DNA of 64,000 bases, taken from assembly GCA_900541975.1 (NCBI GenBank), contig UQLR01000013.1:9786-73785 (forward strand), written 5' to 3'. Origin of the DNA: an uncultured Oscillospiraceae bacterium. GTDB lineage: Bacteria > Bacillota > Clostridia > Oscillospirales > Acutalibacteraceae. The position numbers and the translations under genes are program-made. This document shows, in pieces, positions 1 to 7,747 of the stretch; the stretch's first letter is position 1; every line of letters starts with the position of its first letter. Below the pieces are notes generated by a model that was not told the DNA's origin, made no database searches, and saw only the letters and a program-made list of their open reading frames with translations.

Positions 1-854
1 AGTAATACTTTCATCATAATTGTGTCAGCCGATTCTGTTTTTGCTGCATTGCTTAAGCTAGTTTGCATAATTGTCTGTAAGGTTTCATTATCTTTTTTTG
101 AAATTTCGGTTTTTAAATCTGCAATAGAATCTTGAATTTGATAAAGTATAGGTAATAAACCAGAAAATGTTTTGTCATTTTTGTCATTTGCATTTCCATC
201 TGATTCGTCAGCAGATTCAAAAGAAATTGCTGAAATTGTTTGTTGCAGGCGTTCTTTAATAGCCTCAACACTATCCAAATCAGTTAGGTCATATTCAAAA
301 GTCCGAATGGTATTCACGTCAAAGGGTAGATTTTCTCCTTTACATTTGAGGTGAATAATAGGTTTCCCGGTACACTTTCTATAACCCATCTCGTAAAAAA
401 CATTAGGATTATGTCCTGAGATATCTGCGATGACCAAATCGGCAGATAAAAGTTTATCAATGATCGTTTGTGTTATTGAATCCGAATCATTAATCTGGTC
501 TACTCTTTCGACGCTTAAACCACAACTTTGGCACACCGGATTAATGATGTGCTTTAACAATTTATCTGCATTTGTTCTAATTTCGCTACCTTCTTCGCCA
601 ATCGGAGAAACTACAAAACAATATTTCATGTTATCTGCACCTCTACTTTCTTTTGCAAGCATATATATTGCTCGGTCAATTTTAATGATAGTTTTATTTC
701 TCAACAAAGTATTGATCGATCCAGCAAATTGCCCCTCGCTATATTCCGTTGCACCACATTGCTCTAAATAGATTTTCATCTCCTGCACGGAATGAGATTT
801 CATGTCAGCAAGAAGATCTAAGATGATTTCTTGTAATCTTGCGCTCGTTATCAA
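1..854 (-). CDS. Winged-helix plus nucleoside 2-deoxyribosyltransferase-like protein (3' end beyond window)
   Basis: The frame is open from a TTG at 854 to the window edge, about 284 codons. AAAGGG lies about 9 bases before the TTG and a good promoter lies just upstream. Residues 1-70 look like a small winged helix (VQEMKIYLEQCGA, then a wing around TIIKIDRAIYML). From residue 76 (MKYCFVVSPIGEEGSEIR) it follows the nucleoside 2-deoxyribosyltransferase-like pattern, with ADLVIADISGHNPNVFYEMG near residue 130. In related families this fold cleaves N-glycosidic bonds of nucleotides, and such domains have been proposed as effectors in bacterial conflict systems. After about residue 200 it becomes polar and probably helical. 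An internal ATG at 629 could start the second domain alone, but the upstream frame and promoter favour the fusion. The substrate is unknown and a defence role is inference. Confidence 0.65.
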   Translation of the reverse strand, partial: MITSARLQEIILDLLADMKSHSVQEMKIYLEQCGATEYSEGQFAGSINTLLRNKTIIKIDRAIYMLAKESRGADNMKYCFVVSPIGEEGSEIRTNADKLLKHIINPVCQSCGLSVERVDQINDSDSITQTIIDKLLSADLVIADISGHNPNVFYEMGYRKCTGKPIIHLKCKGENLPFDVNTIRTFEYDLTDLDSVEAIKERLQQTISAISFESADESDGNANDKNDKTFSGLLPILYQIQDSIADLKTEISKKDNETLQTIMQTSLSNAAKTESADTIMMKVL

Positions 855-878
855 ACCATCACGCCCTTTCTTGCAGAT

Positions 879-907
879 ATAATAGCATATTCCTTGCGGT
901 AATGCAA
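879..907 (-). promoter_or_regulatory. Promoter of the deoxyribosyltransferase-like gene
   Basis: On the minus strand the -35 is TTGCAT (902-907) and the -10 is TATTAT (879-884), with a 17-base spacer. The predicted start site is about 20 bases before the TTG at 854, so the leader is very short. This supports the TTG start. Confidence 0.6.
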
Positions 908-986
908 GATATTTTTTTAGGATAAATCCAAGATTGCAAGATTTTTTCGCTATATACTGTTCGAGCGGTGTATAGCACAATCGATT

Positions 987-1098
987 CTACGCATTTAGGG
1001 TAAGATATTTGGGGAGCGGTGGTAAGATCCTATCATCATTATGGATAGCACAATAAAAAGCCTTAGAAATCAAGGGAGTTTATCTCCTAAATGCGTAG
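987..1098. repeat. 13-bp perfect inverted repeat
   Basis: CTACGCATTTAGG (987-999) and its exact reverse complement (1086-1098) enclose about 86 bases without a recognisable gene. A 10-base direct repeat ATAGCACAAT occurs at 972-981 and again near 1047. This could be a small non-autonomous element or a recombination site; I cannot assign it. Confidence 0.4.
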
Positions 1099-1120
1099 AC
1101 ACAATCACCATAATATCAGT

Positions 1121-1148
1121 GGGCGCAAGCAGTTTTCTGCTTGCGCCC
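1121..1148. terminator. Hairpin, 12-bp stem and TTTT loop
   Basis: GGGCGCAAGCAG pairs perfectly with CTGCTTGCGCCC around a 4-base loop. No T-run follows on either strand, so termination is only one possibility. It sits beyond the 3' end of the HTH/sigma pair. Confidence 0.4.
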
Positions 1149-1165
1149 CGCTTAATTACCACACA

Positions 1166-1236
1166 GCAAAGACGGAGGAAGCCGTCAAGGGCGCGAAGCG
1201 TTCATCTTGACCCTTGACGGCTTCCTTTGGCTTTGC
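1166..1236. terminator. Long hairpin after the HTH/sigma pair
   Basis: GGAAGCCGTCAAGGG pairs with CCCTTGACGGCTTCC, and outer GCAAAG pairs with CTTTGC at 1231-1236. The hairpin touches the stop codon of the HTH gene that ends at 1236, consistent with a terminator or mRNA-end structure for that minus-strand operon. Confidence 0.5.
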
Positions 1237-1472
1237 TATTTCTTGACTACAATGGCTTCCACCAACTTTGCCTGCAAGCGGTGCTTCATATACTCATCGA
1301 TGCCGATGTGCGGCAAACCGTTTTTATCATAGAGTGTTCGTGTGCAAATCTTGTTGATGTAACGGTCATAATACCGCAAGACGCGCTCCAATGCGAACGG
1401 ATCACCGGCGCGGGCCGCTTCGATCACGTCCATTGGCAAAAGCATTCTGCCGTTAAAAGTTGCTTGCTTCAT
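1236..1472 (-). CDS. Small helix-turn-helix protein of integrative elements
   Basis: This 78-residue protein has the pattern of the small HTH (HTH_16-type) proteins found in Gram-positive conjugative elements: MLLPMDVIEAARAGDPFALE near the N-terminus, then RVLRYYDRYINKIC and a basic C-terminal half. It begins one base after the stop of the sigma-like gene and is surely co-transcribed with it. In such elements the pair is thought to regulate transfer or excision genes. Here it is separated from any intact transfer module, so it is probably a remnant. The family call rests on pattern recognition. Confidence 0.75.
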   Translation of the reverse strand: MKQATFNGRMLLPMDVIEAARAGDPFALERVLRYYDRYINKICTRTLYDKNGLPHIGIDEYMKHRLQAKLVEAIVVKK

Positions 1473-1473
1473 G

Positions 1474-1902
1474 TTAGTGCCTGACTTCTTTGGATTGTAA
1501 GTCTTTCTGCAATTCGTTCAGGGCTTTGGTGCGGTGCCGCTGGACGGCGCTGCGGGACATTCCCACAAGGCTGCCGATCTCACTGTCTGCCAGCTCTAAC
1601 ACACAATGCAGGATTAAAATGCCTTGCTCCTGTTCCGGCAGACTGGCAAAGGCGTCAGCCACCAGCTCGTCCCGGATATGTAAGGCATAGCCATAGGCCG
1701 TGAATAGGATGCTGTCGCTTGGGTATTCGTCCACCGTGCAGAGCTTGCCCATTTCATGCTGCGGCAAGGAACTGAACTCGGTTTCCCGGTTCCGCTGGTG
1801 GGCCAAATCCCGCAGGTGGGTTCTGGCCTCGTTGCGGAGAACGGTTTTGCAGAAAGCGTCAAACCGGCAGCGTTCTCCATAACCATCAGGAGTGTACTTC
1901 AT
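1474..1902 (-). CDS. Sigma-70 region 4-like factor of integrative elements
   Basis: This 142-residue protein has a C-terminal region-4-like helix-turn-helix (LADSEIGSLVGMSRSAVQRH, about residues 110-130) and an N-terminal part like the short sigma factors of conjugative transposons. I chose the ATG at 1902 because a GGGGGTGAG ribosome site precedes it closely; the longer frame up to 2016 has no such site. It forms a two-gene operon with the HTH gene at 1236-1472. Such factors probably direct RNA polymerase to element promoters; no target is visible in the window. Confidence 0.75.
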   Translation of the reverse strand: MKYTPDGYGERCRFDAFCKTVLRNEARTHLRDLAHQRNRETEFSSLPQHEMGKLCTVDEYPSDSILFTAYGYALHIRDELVADAFASLPEQEQGILILHCVLELADSEIGSLVGMSRSAVQRHRTKALNELQKDLQSKEVRH

Positions 1903-2383
1903 CTTCTCACCCCCGATCTGCGGGAGAGTGAGAAGCCGGGGCCGGTTGCGCCGCCCCCTGTGTCCATGTTGCTGCGGAAATTTCGGCCCGCACCGAAAGG
2001 CCGCAGGAACCGACAAAATTCACCCGTCAAGTCGTAGATCCACCGGGCGGAAATGAAAGCGATATGAAGTTGACCTACATGGTATAATACATATTTTTGG
2101 CCGGAGTTATCCCCTATTGGGCACAGGCTTTTTTTAAGAAGTTGTTCCGTTGAAAAGCAAGTCGTATCAGCATGGTAGCTCCCTCCGCGGGCCGCCGATC
2201 CTGCGCCGGACAAAAGGAAAACGACAGCCTTGATTTCTCAAAGCCGCCGCTGGGTCATATGGGCGCATCAAAAGGGCTACTGTAGGGAGAGGCTACGTAA
2301 GGAAGTAGCCTCTCCCAAGTGCTTTGTAATCAGCCAGATTGATTGAAATTGTAGGAAAATCAATATATTTGGAGGATTACATA
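1903..2383. other. Intergenic stretch between the sigma-like gene and tnpV
   Basis: No gene is convincing on either strand. A perfect 12-bp hairpin (GGGAGAGGCTAC with GTAGCCTCTCCC, 2285-2316) lies before tnpV. The plus strand stays open from about 2213 to 2344 and could be the tail of a lost element gene, but it matches nothing I recognise. No clear promoter for the sigma-like gene was found. Confidence 0.4.
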
Positions 2384-2761
2384 ATGGAAAACAGAATTTA
2401 TAACGAGCAGAACGGTTTATGGTACGAAAAGCAGGTCGATTACTATTTGCCTTGTCTGGCACTCCCCAAAGCAGAAAATCAGCCTGTCGGTGTATGGGGA
2501 CAGCGACACGCACGATATTTGAAAGAACATCGCAAGGTTTTGTATATGAACCTGCTGACAAGCGGAAATTTAAATTCTCATCTTGCAGAAATTGATAAGC
2601 AGGCTGAGGATATGTTTTCTCGGTTGGTAAAGGAAATGGCAGAAAAGCAAGGTGTTACCGAACAGTTAAAGGCAAGTGAGCCGATGCTGTGGGTGGACAA
2701 AATGAACGCAATTCGCAATGCCGCTATGGAAGTGGTCAACAGCGAGGCGATTTTCGTATGA
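2384..2761 (+). CDS. tnpV: TnpV-type transposon protein
   Basis: This 125-residue protein resembles TnpV, a small protein of unknown function in clostridial mobilizable transposons (Tn4451-type) and conjugative elements. Recognisable parts are the N-terminal NGLWYEKQVDYYLPCL, the central GVWGQRHARYLKEHRKVLYM and the C-terminal MLWVDKMNAIRNAAMEVVNS. The ATG at 2384 follows a GGAGG site by 7 bases. Its stop overlaps the next ATG by four bases, so the two genes are translationally coupled. No transposase lies next to it, so it is part of a broken or chimeric element. Confidence 0.75.
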   Translation: MENRIYNEQNGLWYEKQVDYYLPCLALPKAENQPVGVWGQRHARYLKEHRKVLYMNLLTSGNLNSHLAEIDKQAEDMFSRLVKEMAEKQGVTEQLKASEPMLWVDKMNAIRNAAMEVVNSEAIFV

Positions 2762-2931
2762 GAACAACGAAATATTATCTCTACTTGACCGATGAAGAAT
2801 ATCGCCTTGTGTTGCAATCGTTAGTTTCATTCAAAAATAGTCTTATCCGTGAAAGCAGATACACCGATGCAGTTGATGAACTTATCATTAAATTCTCAAA
2901 GGCAAAGGCAAAGAAAATACGAATAGCATAA
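2758..2931 (+). CDS. Small protein coupled to TnpV
   Basis: This 57-residue protein (MRTTKYYLYLTDEEYRLV...) starts inside the stop codon of tnpV (ATGA overlap). It has a lysine-rich C-terminus (SKAKAKKIRIA). Similar small proteins accompany TnpV in other Clostridia, as far as I recall. No function is known; the basic tail could allow nucleic acid binding. Confidence 0.6.
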   Translation: MRTTKYYLYLTDEEYRLVLQSLVSFKNSLIRESRYTDAVDELIIKFSKAKAKKIRIA

Positions 2932-2935
2932 AATT

Positions 2936-2971
2936 ATGGAGGTCGATACCGTCAAAAGTATCGACCTCCAT
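2936..2971 (+). terminator. Hairpin after the tnpV pair
   Basis: ATGGAGGTCGATAC pairs perfectly with GTATCGACCTCCAT (14 bp) around an 8-base loop, directly after the small tnpV-linked gene. The T-run is weak, so it may be an imperfect terminator or an element structure. Confidence 0.5.
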
Positions 2972-3319
2972 TGTCGTATTGCCTATTGTGTTGTAACGCT
3001 TTCGGGTGTCAATTTCCTTGCCATACAAGGCTTATTAAGGCTTGTTTTTCAGGCAGTAATTTTATATTACTTGCTTGGCTTTGGCTGATATAGGCGTTAC
3101 ACAAGTGCTGAAAACGCACCATAACGCCACAATATGAAAAAGTAATGATTTAGGTATAAACACCTTACCCCCCCTCAAAGTGCAGACTGAAAAAACGGCT
3201 TAAATAAAGGCTATTTTAAACCTGAAATTTCGACTATGCAAATCAAGGGCGAGGATACTTTCAGTGGTATCTTCGCCATTTGCCTAAACATATGTTGATA
3301 TAACAATTTTTTACACCCA
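2972..3319. other. Intergenic region before the lamin-tail gene
   Basis: No gene seen. It holds an interrupted inverted repeat (GTAACGC near 2992, GCGTTAC near 3093) and a hairpin at 3248-3278 (GGCGAGGATAC with GTATCTTCGCC, one wobble pair). Its right end runs into the first 34-bp direct repeat at 3320. Confidence 0.35.
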
Positions 3320-3353
3320 TTTTACTCTACAATGATTTCGAATTTTACACACA
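3320..3353. repeat. 34-bp direct repeat, copy A
   Basis: This copy matches 7493-7526 over 34 bases with 3 mismatches by hand count. The last 20 bases (GATTTCGAATTTTACACACA) are identical. It lies just upstream of the lamin-tail gene and ends a few bases before a TATAAT at 3358. The two copies bracket 4.1 kb and could be borders of an inserted unit. Confidence 0.6.
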
Positions 3354-3395
3354 AAATGTATAATAAACTTAATTCTGTAAAGGAGAGATTAAAAT

Positions 3396-6300
3396 ATGAA
3401 GAAAAAAAGAATGTTAAGCATAGTTCTTGCAATGCTGATGATGACTACATCAGTACCATTTGTAAGTGCAGCAGAAAGTGGCAACACTATCTTTATTAAC
3501 GAGATTGAATCAGACAGTGCAGAAACCAACGATTATATTGAACTAATCAATATAGGTACAACCGATGTTAATATTAGTGGTTGGTTTGTATCTGACAACA
3601 AAGAGCTCGAAAGATTGTCAGATGGAAGTACAAAGAAATTTGAAGAAGGTACAGTAATTAAAGCTGGTGAACTTCTTGTAGTTGAGCTTGACCAAGAAGG
3701 TCAAATAGAATTTGCACTTGGAAAAAATGACAGTGCTATTTTATACAATGCAAATTCCGAAGTGGTAGATAGCCACACCTATACAGGTCACGCTGTTGGC
3801 ACATATTCAAGAGTGCCGGATGGCACTGGTGCATTTGTAGATTTGGCTGCTACAAAGGGTGCATTGAACATTGTAGATGCACCTGCTGAATCTGAAGGTA
3901 AACTTGTAATCAATGAAATTAACTCTTCCCCTGATGACTGGGTAGAAGTAATGAATATCGGTGAAACTGATTTAGATGTTTCAGGATATGAAATCAGAGA
4001 TAATTCAGATGACCATCGTTGGAAATTTCCAAGCGGTACAACAGTAAAAGCCGGAGAGTTGTTTTTGGTAAAAGCAGACTCTATGGGACTAATATATAAT
4101 GACGCAACTGATAGCTATGAAGAGAATAATTTTGATGCAGCTATTGGTATCGGTTCGGGTGACTCTATCAGACTTTATGATGGCAACAGCAATCTTTTGG
4201 ATAGCCATAGTTGGACAGAACACGCAAGCTATGATGGAGATGCAGCTAAGGCATCGCTTGGTCGTTATCCTGATGGAACAGGAAGTTTTTGCTTAATGCC
4301 TGAGACCGCCGGTTCTACGAACACTTGGTATAAACCTGCTATTGTTCTCAATGAAGTGGAGTCTGACGGTGATGATAATGACTGGGTGGAAATTTATAAC
4401 AACAGTGCTGAGCCGGTTGACATTTCCGGTTGGTATATTTTAGATAATGACCCTGTTGGTCATAAGGCTGAAATTACACCGGTTTCCGATGGAACAATTC
4501 TTCAACCTAACTCTCATTTTGTTTTTGAGGGAAATCAGCATTTTGCGTTCGGTTTGGGAAAAAACGATACGGTGACAGTTTTTAATAAGGATGGAGCCGT
4601 TATTGATGAATATGTTTGGAGTGGACACGCTGTTGGTGTCTATGCTCGTGTTCCTGATGGTACAGGTGAGTTCATAGATTTTGAAGCATCTACTAAGGGG
4701 AAAGCTAATGTAATCACAAATCCAGTGATTCTGAATGAAATTCAGTCTAATGACCCTAACGGTGGTGCTGACTGGATTGAACTTGCGAATCCTACAAATG
4801 CTACGATTGATATTTCCGGTATTGTTATTAAGGACAACGACGATACACACAGTTATATAATCCCCGACGGAACTACGATTGAGGCAAATGGTTATTTGAT
4901 TTTGACAAGCGATTCTTTTGGATTCGGACTTGGTAAGAACGATTCAGTAAGACTTTTTGAAAATGATTTATTGATTGCAAGCACTACTTGGGTAGAACAC
5001 ACCTCACCAACTTGGGGACTTTATCCAGATGTAAAAGGAACTGAATATCGCAATACATTGGAAGCAACTCCGGGAACAGCGAATAAGTTTGCAGGTATTC
5101 CCGATATCATTGATTGGGCAGGAGATAATTCGACTATTATTTATGACGTAGAATCAATGTTCTTAGAAGATTCCTCAGGACTTGATTTCCACAACGGACA
5201 GCTTTATGCAGTAGATAACGGAACAGGAAAGTTTTGGATTTTAGATGTAGCCAAGGATGGCAAGCTTACATTCGCAAATGGTTTTGAGAACGGAAAGCGT
5301 GTGCAGTTCCAAAAGGATGCTGGAAACACAAACGCTGCAGGTCCTGACTCTGAAGGTATTACTGTTGATGGAGATGGATTTGTATATTTAGCTTGTGAAC
5401 GTGATAATTCTGCTAAAGGTGTTAATTACAATGTAATATTAAAAGTAGATCCAAAAACAGAAGGTTCAAGTCTTGTTTCAATTAAAGAATGGGATTTAAC
5501 TGCTTCTTTACCACAGGTTTCAGCAAATATGGGTATTGAATCTGTAGAATGGGTTTCCAATGCTGAGGTTGAAGGAAAACTCTTTGATAAAAATACGAAT
5601 GCTGCCTTTGACAGTAAAAATTATGCAAACGCAGTATCAAATGGTGTATTCTTTGTGGCACTTGAAGATAACGGACACATTTATGCTTATGTTTTAAACG
5701 AAGATGGTTCTGTAATTCAGATTGCTGATATTGACAGTAAAATCGGCGGTGCTATGGCTTTAGATTATGATACATATGAAGATACATTATGGGTTGCTTC
5801 TGATAACGGATATAACAATATGGCTGCTAAAATTGTATTTAATGGTGGAGAAGAGCCAAACATTGTCCACGTAAAGCCGGCAACTGGTGTCGATGCTACT
5901 CGTAACTATGAAGGTTTTGCGATTGCAAGTGTTGATTATACCCTTAATGGAAACAGACCTGTTTACCGATTTGAAGACGGTGTAACAAGTGGTTCACTTC
6001 TTGTAGGAAGCGTTAGTTGTGATTATGTTCCTCACAGCCATAATTATAATGAATTAAAGAGTGATGTTACGGGACATTGGTATGAATGTGAATGTGGTGA
6101 TGTATCTGGAAGAACGAATCACTCCGCTAATGATGACGGTGACTGCACCACAGATGTTCTTTGTGATGTGTGTAATTACAAGATGATTAATGCTGAAGCA
6201 TCACACACGGGCGGTCAGGCTACTTGTACCGAAAAAGCAGTTTGTGATAATTGCGGAAGCTCTTATGGGACTTTGGCTGAACACACTTACGGTACTGAAT

Positions 6301-6653
6301 GGAAGAATGACAAAGATTCTCACTGGCACGAATGTGAGTGTGGCGATGTTGCAGAGGTCGTAGTTCATACTTCTACTACTGTGAATGCGAAAGAAGCTAC
6401 TGAAACTGAAAAAGGCTATACAGGTGATACAGTCTGCAAGATTTGTGGATATGAAATTGCAAAGGGCGAAGAGATTCCCGTAAAAGTGACAACTACTGAG
6501 CCTGACAACGACAGCACAAATAATGGTGACACGTCATCTCCGCAGACCGGAGATAATAGTAATATGTCACTTTGGATAGCGTTAATGTTCATATCAGGGT
6601 TTGGACTTGTGGGTGCTACGGTACTCAGTAAAAAAAGAAAAGTAATTAGATAA
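3396..6653 (+). CDS. Secreted cell-wall protein: four lamin-tail domains and a propeller-like domain
   Basis: This 1085-residue protein has a signal peptide (residues 1-26, cleavage near VSAAES). Four lamin-tail-type units follow, each starting with an INEI/LNE motif and a DYIEL/DWVEV strand: near residues 30, 172, 318 and 449. Residues about 565-870 look like a beta-propeller or esterase-like fold (SSGLDFHNGQLYAVDNG). Two Cys-rich HWYECECGD repeats follow (about 893 and 978), then SPQTGD, a hydrophobic segment and KKRKVIR, a sortase signal of the (S/P)PXTG class. It is probably a wall-anchored surface protein or phosphoesterase-like enzyme; the substrate is unknown. An AAAGGAG site precedes the ATG. 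The AT-rich coding differs from the starch genes and it lies among mobile remnants, so it was probably acquired. Confidence 0.8.
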   Translation: MKKKRMLSIVLAMLMMTTSVPFVSAAESGNTIFINEIESDSAETNDYIELINIGTTDVNISGWFVSDNKELERLSDGSTKKFEEGTVIKAGELLVVELDQEGQIEFALGKNDSAILYNANSEVVDSHTYTGHAVGTYSRVPDGTGAFVDLAATKGALNIVDAPAESEGKLVINEINSSPDDWVEVMNIGETDLDVSGYEIRDNSDDHRWKFPSGTTVKAGELFLVKADSMGLIYNDATDSYEENNFDAAIGIGSGDSIRLYDGNSNLLDSHSWTEHASYDGDAAKASLGRYPDGTGSFCLMPETAGSTNTWYKPAIVLNEVESDGDDNDWVEIYNNSAEPVDISGWYILDNDPVGHKAEITPVSDGTILQPNSHFVFEGNQHFAFGLGKNDTVTVFNKDGAVIDEYVWSGHAVGVYARVPDGTGEFIDFEASTKGKANVITNPVILNEIQSNDPNGGADWIELANPTNATIDISGIVIKDNDDTHSYIIPDGTTIEANGYLILTSDSFGFGLGKNDSVRLFENDLLIASTTWVEHTSPTWGLYPDVKGTEYRNTLEATPGTANKFAGIPDIIDWAGDNSTIIYDVESMFLEDSSGLDFHNGQLYAVDNGTGKFWILDVAKDGKLTFANGFENGKRVQFQKDAGNTNAAGPDSEGITVDGDGFVYLACERDNSAKGVNYNVILKVDPKTEGSSLVSIKEWDLTASLPQVSANMGIESVEWVSNAEVEGKLFDKNTNAAFDSKNYANAVSNGVFFVALEDNGHIYAYVLNEDGSVIQIADIDSKIGGAMALDYDTYEDTLWVASDNGYNNMAAKIVFNGGEEPNIVHVKPATGVDATRNYEGFAIASVDYTLNGNRPVYRFEDGVTSGSLLVGSVSCDYVPHSHNYNELKSDVTGHWYECECGDVSGRTNHSANDDGDCTTDVLCDVCNYKMINAEASHTGGQATCTEKAVCDNCGSSYGTLAEHTYGTEWKNDKDSHWHECECGDVAEVVVHTSTTVNAKEATETEKGYTGDTVCKICGYEIAKGEEIPVKVTTTEPDNDSTNNGDTSSPQTGDNSNMSLWIALMFISGFGLVGATVLSKKRKVIR

Positions 6654-6662
6654 AAAGACTAT

Positions 6663-6695
6663 ATAGCGAAGGTATAATGCTTATATCTTCGCTAT
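6663..6695 (+). terminator. Terminator-like hairpin after the lamin-tail gene
   Basis: ATAGCGAAG pairs with CTTCGCTAT, extended by TATA/TATA, ten bases after the stop codon. The T-run is short. Confidence 0.55.
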
Positions 6696-6754
6696 TAGGC
6701 TATTATTTACACTTTTTGAGAATGGTGAAATTATTAATTTTGAGGTATTATGGA

Positions 6755-6991
6755 ATGAATTTATATAAGCTGAGATTTATTTTGTGGATGATAGGTCTAA
6801 TATGCTGTTGTTTGATTGTAGCCTTCTAGATTATAGAGTGGAAATTAGGAGTAGTAATCGGTTTTATAATACTATTCATTGATTTTATAGTCATTGGGCT
6901 GAAAAACCGTTGCCCATTTTGTAATAAAGCTCTTCCTATAAAACCAAAACAAAATGAATTTTGTCGCAGTTGTGGATGCGAAATTGATTAA
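6755..6991 (+). pseudogene. Small membrane zinc-ribbon protein interrupted by TAG
   Basis: From the ATG at 6755 (GAGG nine bases before) one frame runs to TAA at 6989-6991, broken only by TAG at 6827-6829. The first 24 codons form a hydrophobic helix (MNLYKLRFILWMIGLICC). After the stop come a second hydrophobic helix (LGVVIGFIILFIDFIVIGL) and a zinc ribbon with two CxxC pairs (CPFC and CRSC). Without the stop it would be a 78-residue protein with two membrane helices and a cytoplasmic zinc ribbon. Amber readthrough or sequencing error are alternatives. Confidence 0.6.
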
Positions 6992-7029
6992 CGGTATGCT
7001 TGTTGAAATGTATCATTGAGAAACTTGTA

Positions 7030-7479
7030 ATGAAGAAAAAAACATTTTACATTATTTTACTTGGTGCAGTTGTATCCAGTATGATAGCGTTTCTGTTTCC
7101 ACTTTCATTTTCAAATCTAATAGAGAATTGCGATTCAATAAAGATAATTTATATCAATGACAATTTGCAACACTCCCCTATCAACGAAAAAATTTTTGAA
7201 AAGGATTCGGAAACATTTTCCGAACTGAAAAACATTTTCGAGGATTATTCATATCGTCGCTGTGTGCGTACTATTTTTGATGGTTCAAGTATGTCAGGTA
7301 ATGATGCTGGATATTGGTTGCATATCTATATTGATAATGGCAACGAAAGAACTGTAATTATCTTAGGAGGTACAGGAGAAATGCAAATCGAAGATAAAAT
7401 TTACCGAATGGGATATTGGGGAAATGAAAGTATGTTGGGATTTATGGAAGAAATAGTTGAGGTAGCTTTCACCGATTAG
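7030..7479 (+). CDS. Membrane-anchored or exported protein, function unknown
   Basis: The 149-residue product starts with KKK and a hydrophobic segment (FYIILLGAVVSSMIAFLFPL), so it is exported or anchored. The outer part contains GYWLHIYIDNGNERTVIIL and YRMGYWGNESMLGFMEEI, a pattern I associate with the clostridial DUF5301-like family; this is a weak match. The frame opens at a TTG at 7000, but the ATG at 7030 gives a proper KKK leader, so I prefer it. It lies between the zinc-ribbon pseudogene and the second 34-bp repeat. Confidence 0.6.
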   Translation: MKKKTFYIILLGAVVSSMIAFLFPLSFSNLIENCDSIKIIYINDNLQHSPINEKIFEKDSETFSELKNIFEDYSYRRCVRTIFDGSSMSGNDAGYWLHIYIDNGNERTVIILGGTGEMQIEDKIYRMGYWGNESMLGFMEEIVEVAFTD

Positions 7480-7492
7480 AACTGCATAAAGA

Positions 7493-7526
7493 TTTTACAC
7501 TACCTTGATTTCGAATTTTACACACA
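7493..7526. repeat. 34-bp direct repeat, copy B
   Basis: Second copy of the repeat at 3320-3353, starting 13 bases after the stop of the membrane protein gene. Immediately after it comes a coding remnant without a start, as expected if the repeat marks a junction. Confidence 0.6.
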
Positions 7527-7673
7527 CAGTTTATCATTTAATCGGATTTCTGATTGTAGCAAAGCGTTATGTAGAAATAGATATTCCCACATTTACAATT
7601 ATGATTGGAGTTTTTGTGACAAATCTTGTACTTTCTGCAATACTTAATAAAATGGCCAAAAGAGATTGGTAAG
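7508..7673 (+). pseudogene. 3' remnant of a membrane protein gene
   Basis: The reading frame reads VYHLIGFLIVAKRYVEIDIP and then TFTIMIGVFVTNLVLSAIL, ending KMAKRDW at TAA 7671-7673. It looks like the last two membrane helices of a larger protein. There is no start codon with a ribosome site; the frame runs back into the 34-bp repeat. The 5' part is not on the other side of the 4.1-kb unit, so the simplest view is a truncated gene. Confidence 0.5.
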
Positions 7674-7693
7674 AATTTTGTTTTATATATCAC

Positions 7694-7747
7694 TTGACAA
7701 TAGAACATTTGTTCTGTACAATAATGGTGTGACAGTTTAACTGTCAC
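7694..7747 (+). promoter_or_regulatory. Strong promoter with LexA-like operator and downstream palindrome
   Basis: TTGACA (7694-7699), 17 bases, TACAAT (7717-7722). The spacer holds GAACATTTGTTC (7703-7714), a GAAC-N4-GTTC inverted repeat like the Firmicutes LexA box. GTGACAGTTTAACTGTCAC (7729-7747) lies at the predicted transcript start. No intact gene follows for about 570 bases, so this is probably the leftover control region of an element gene under SOS control. Confidence 0.6.
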
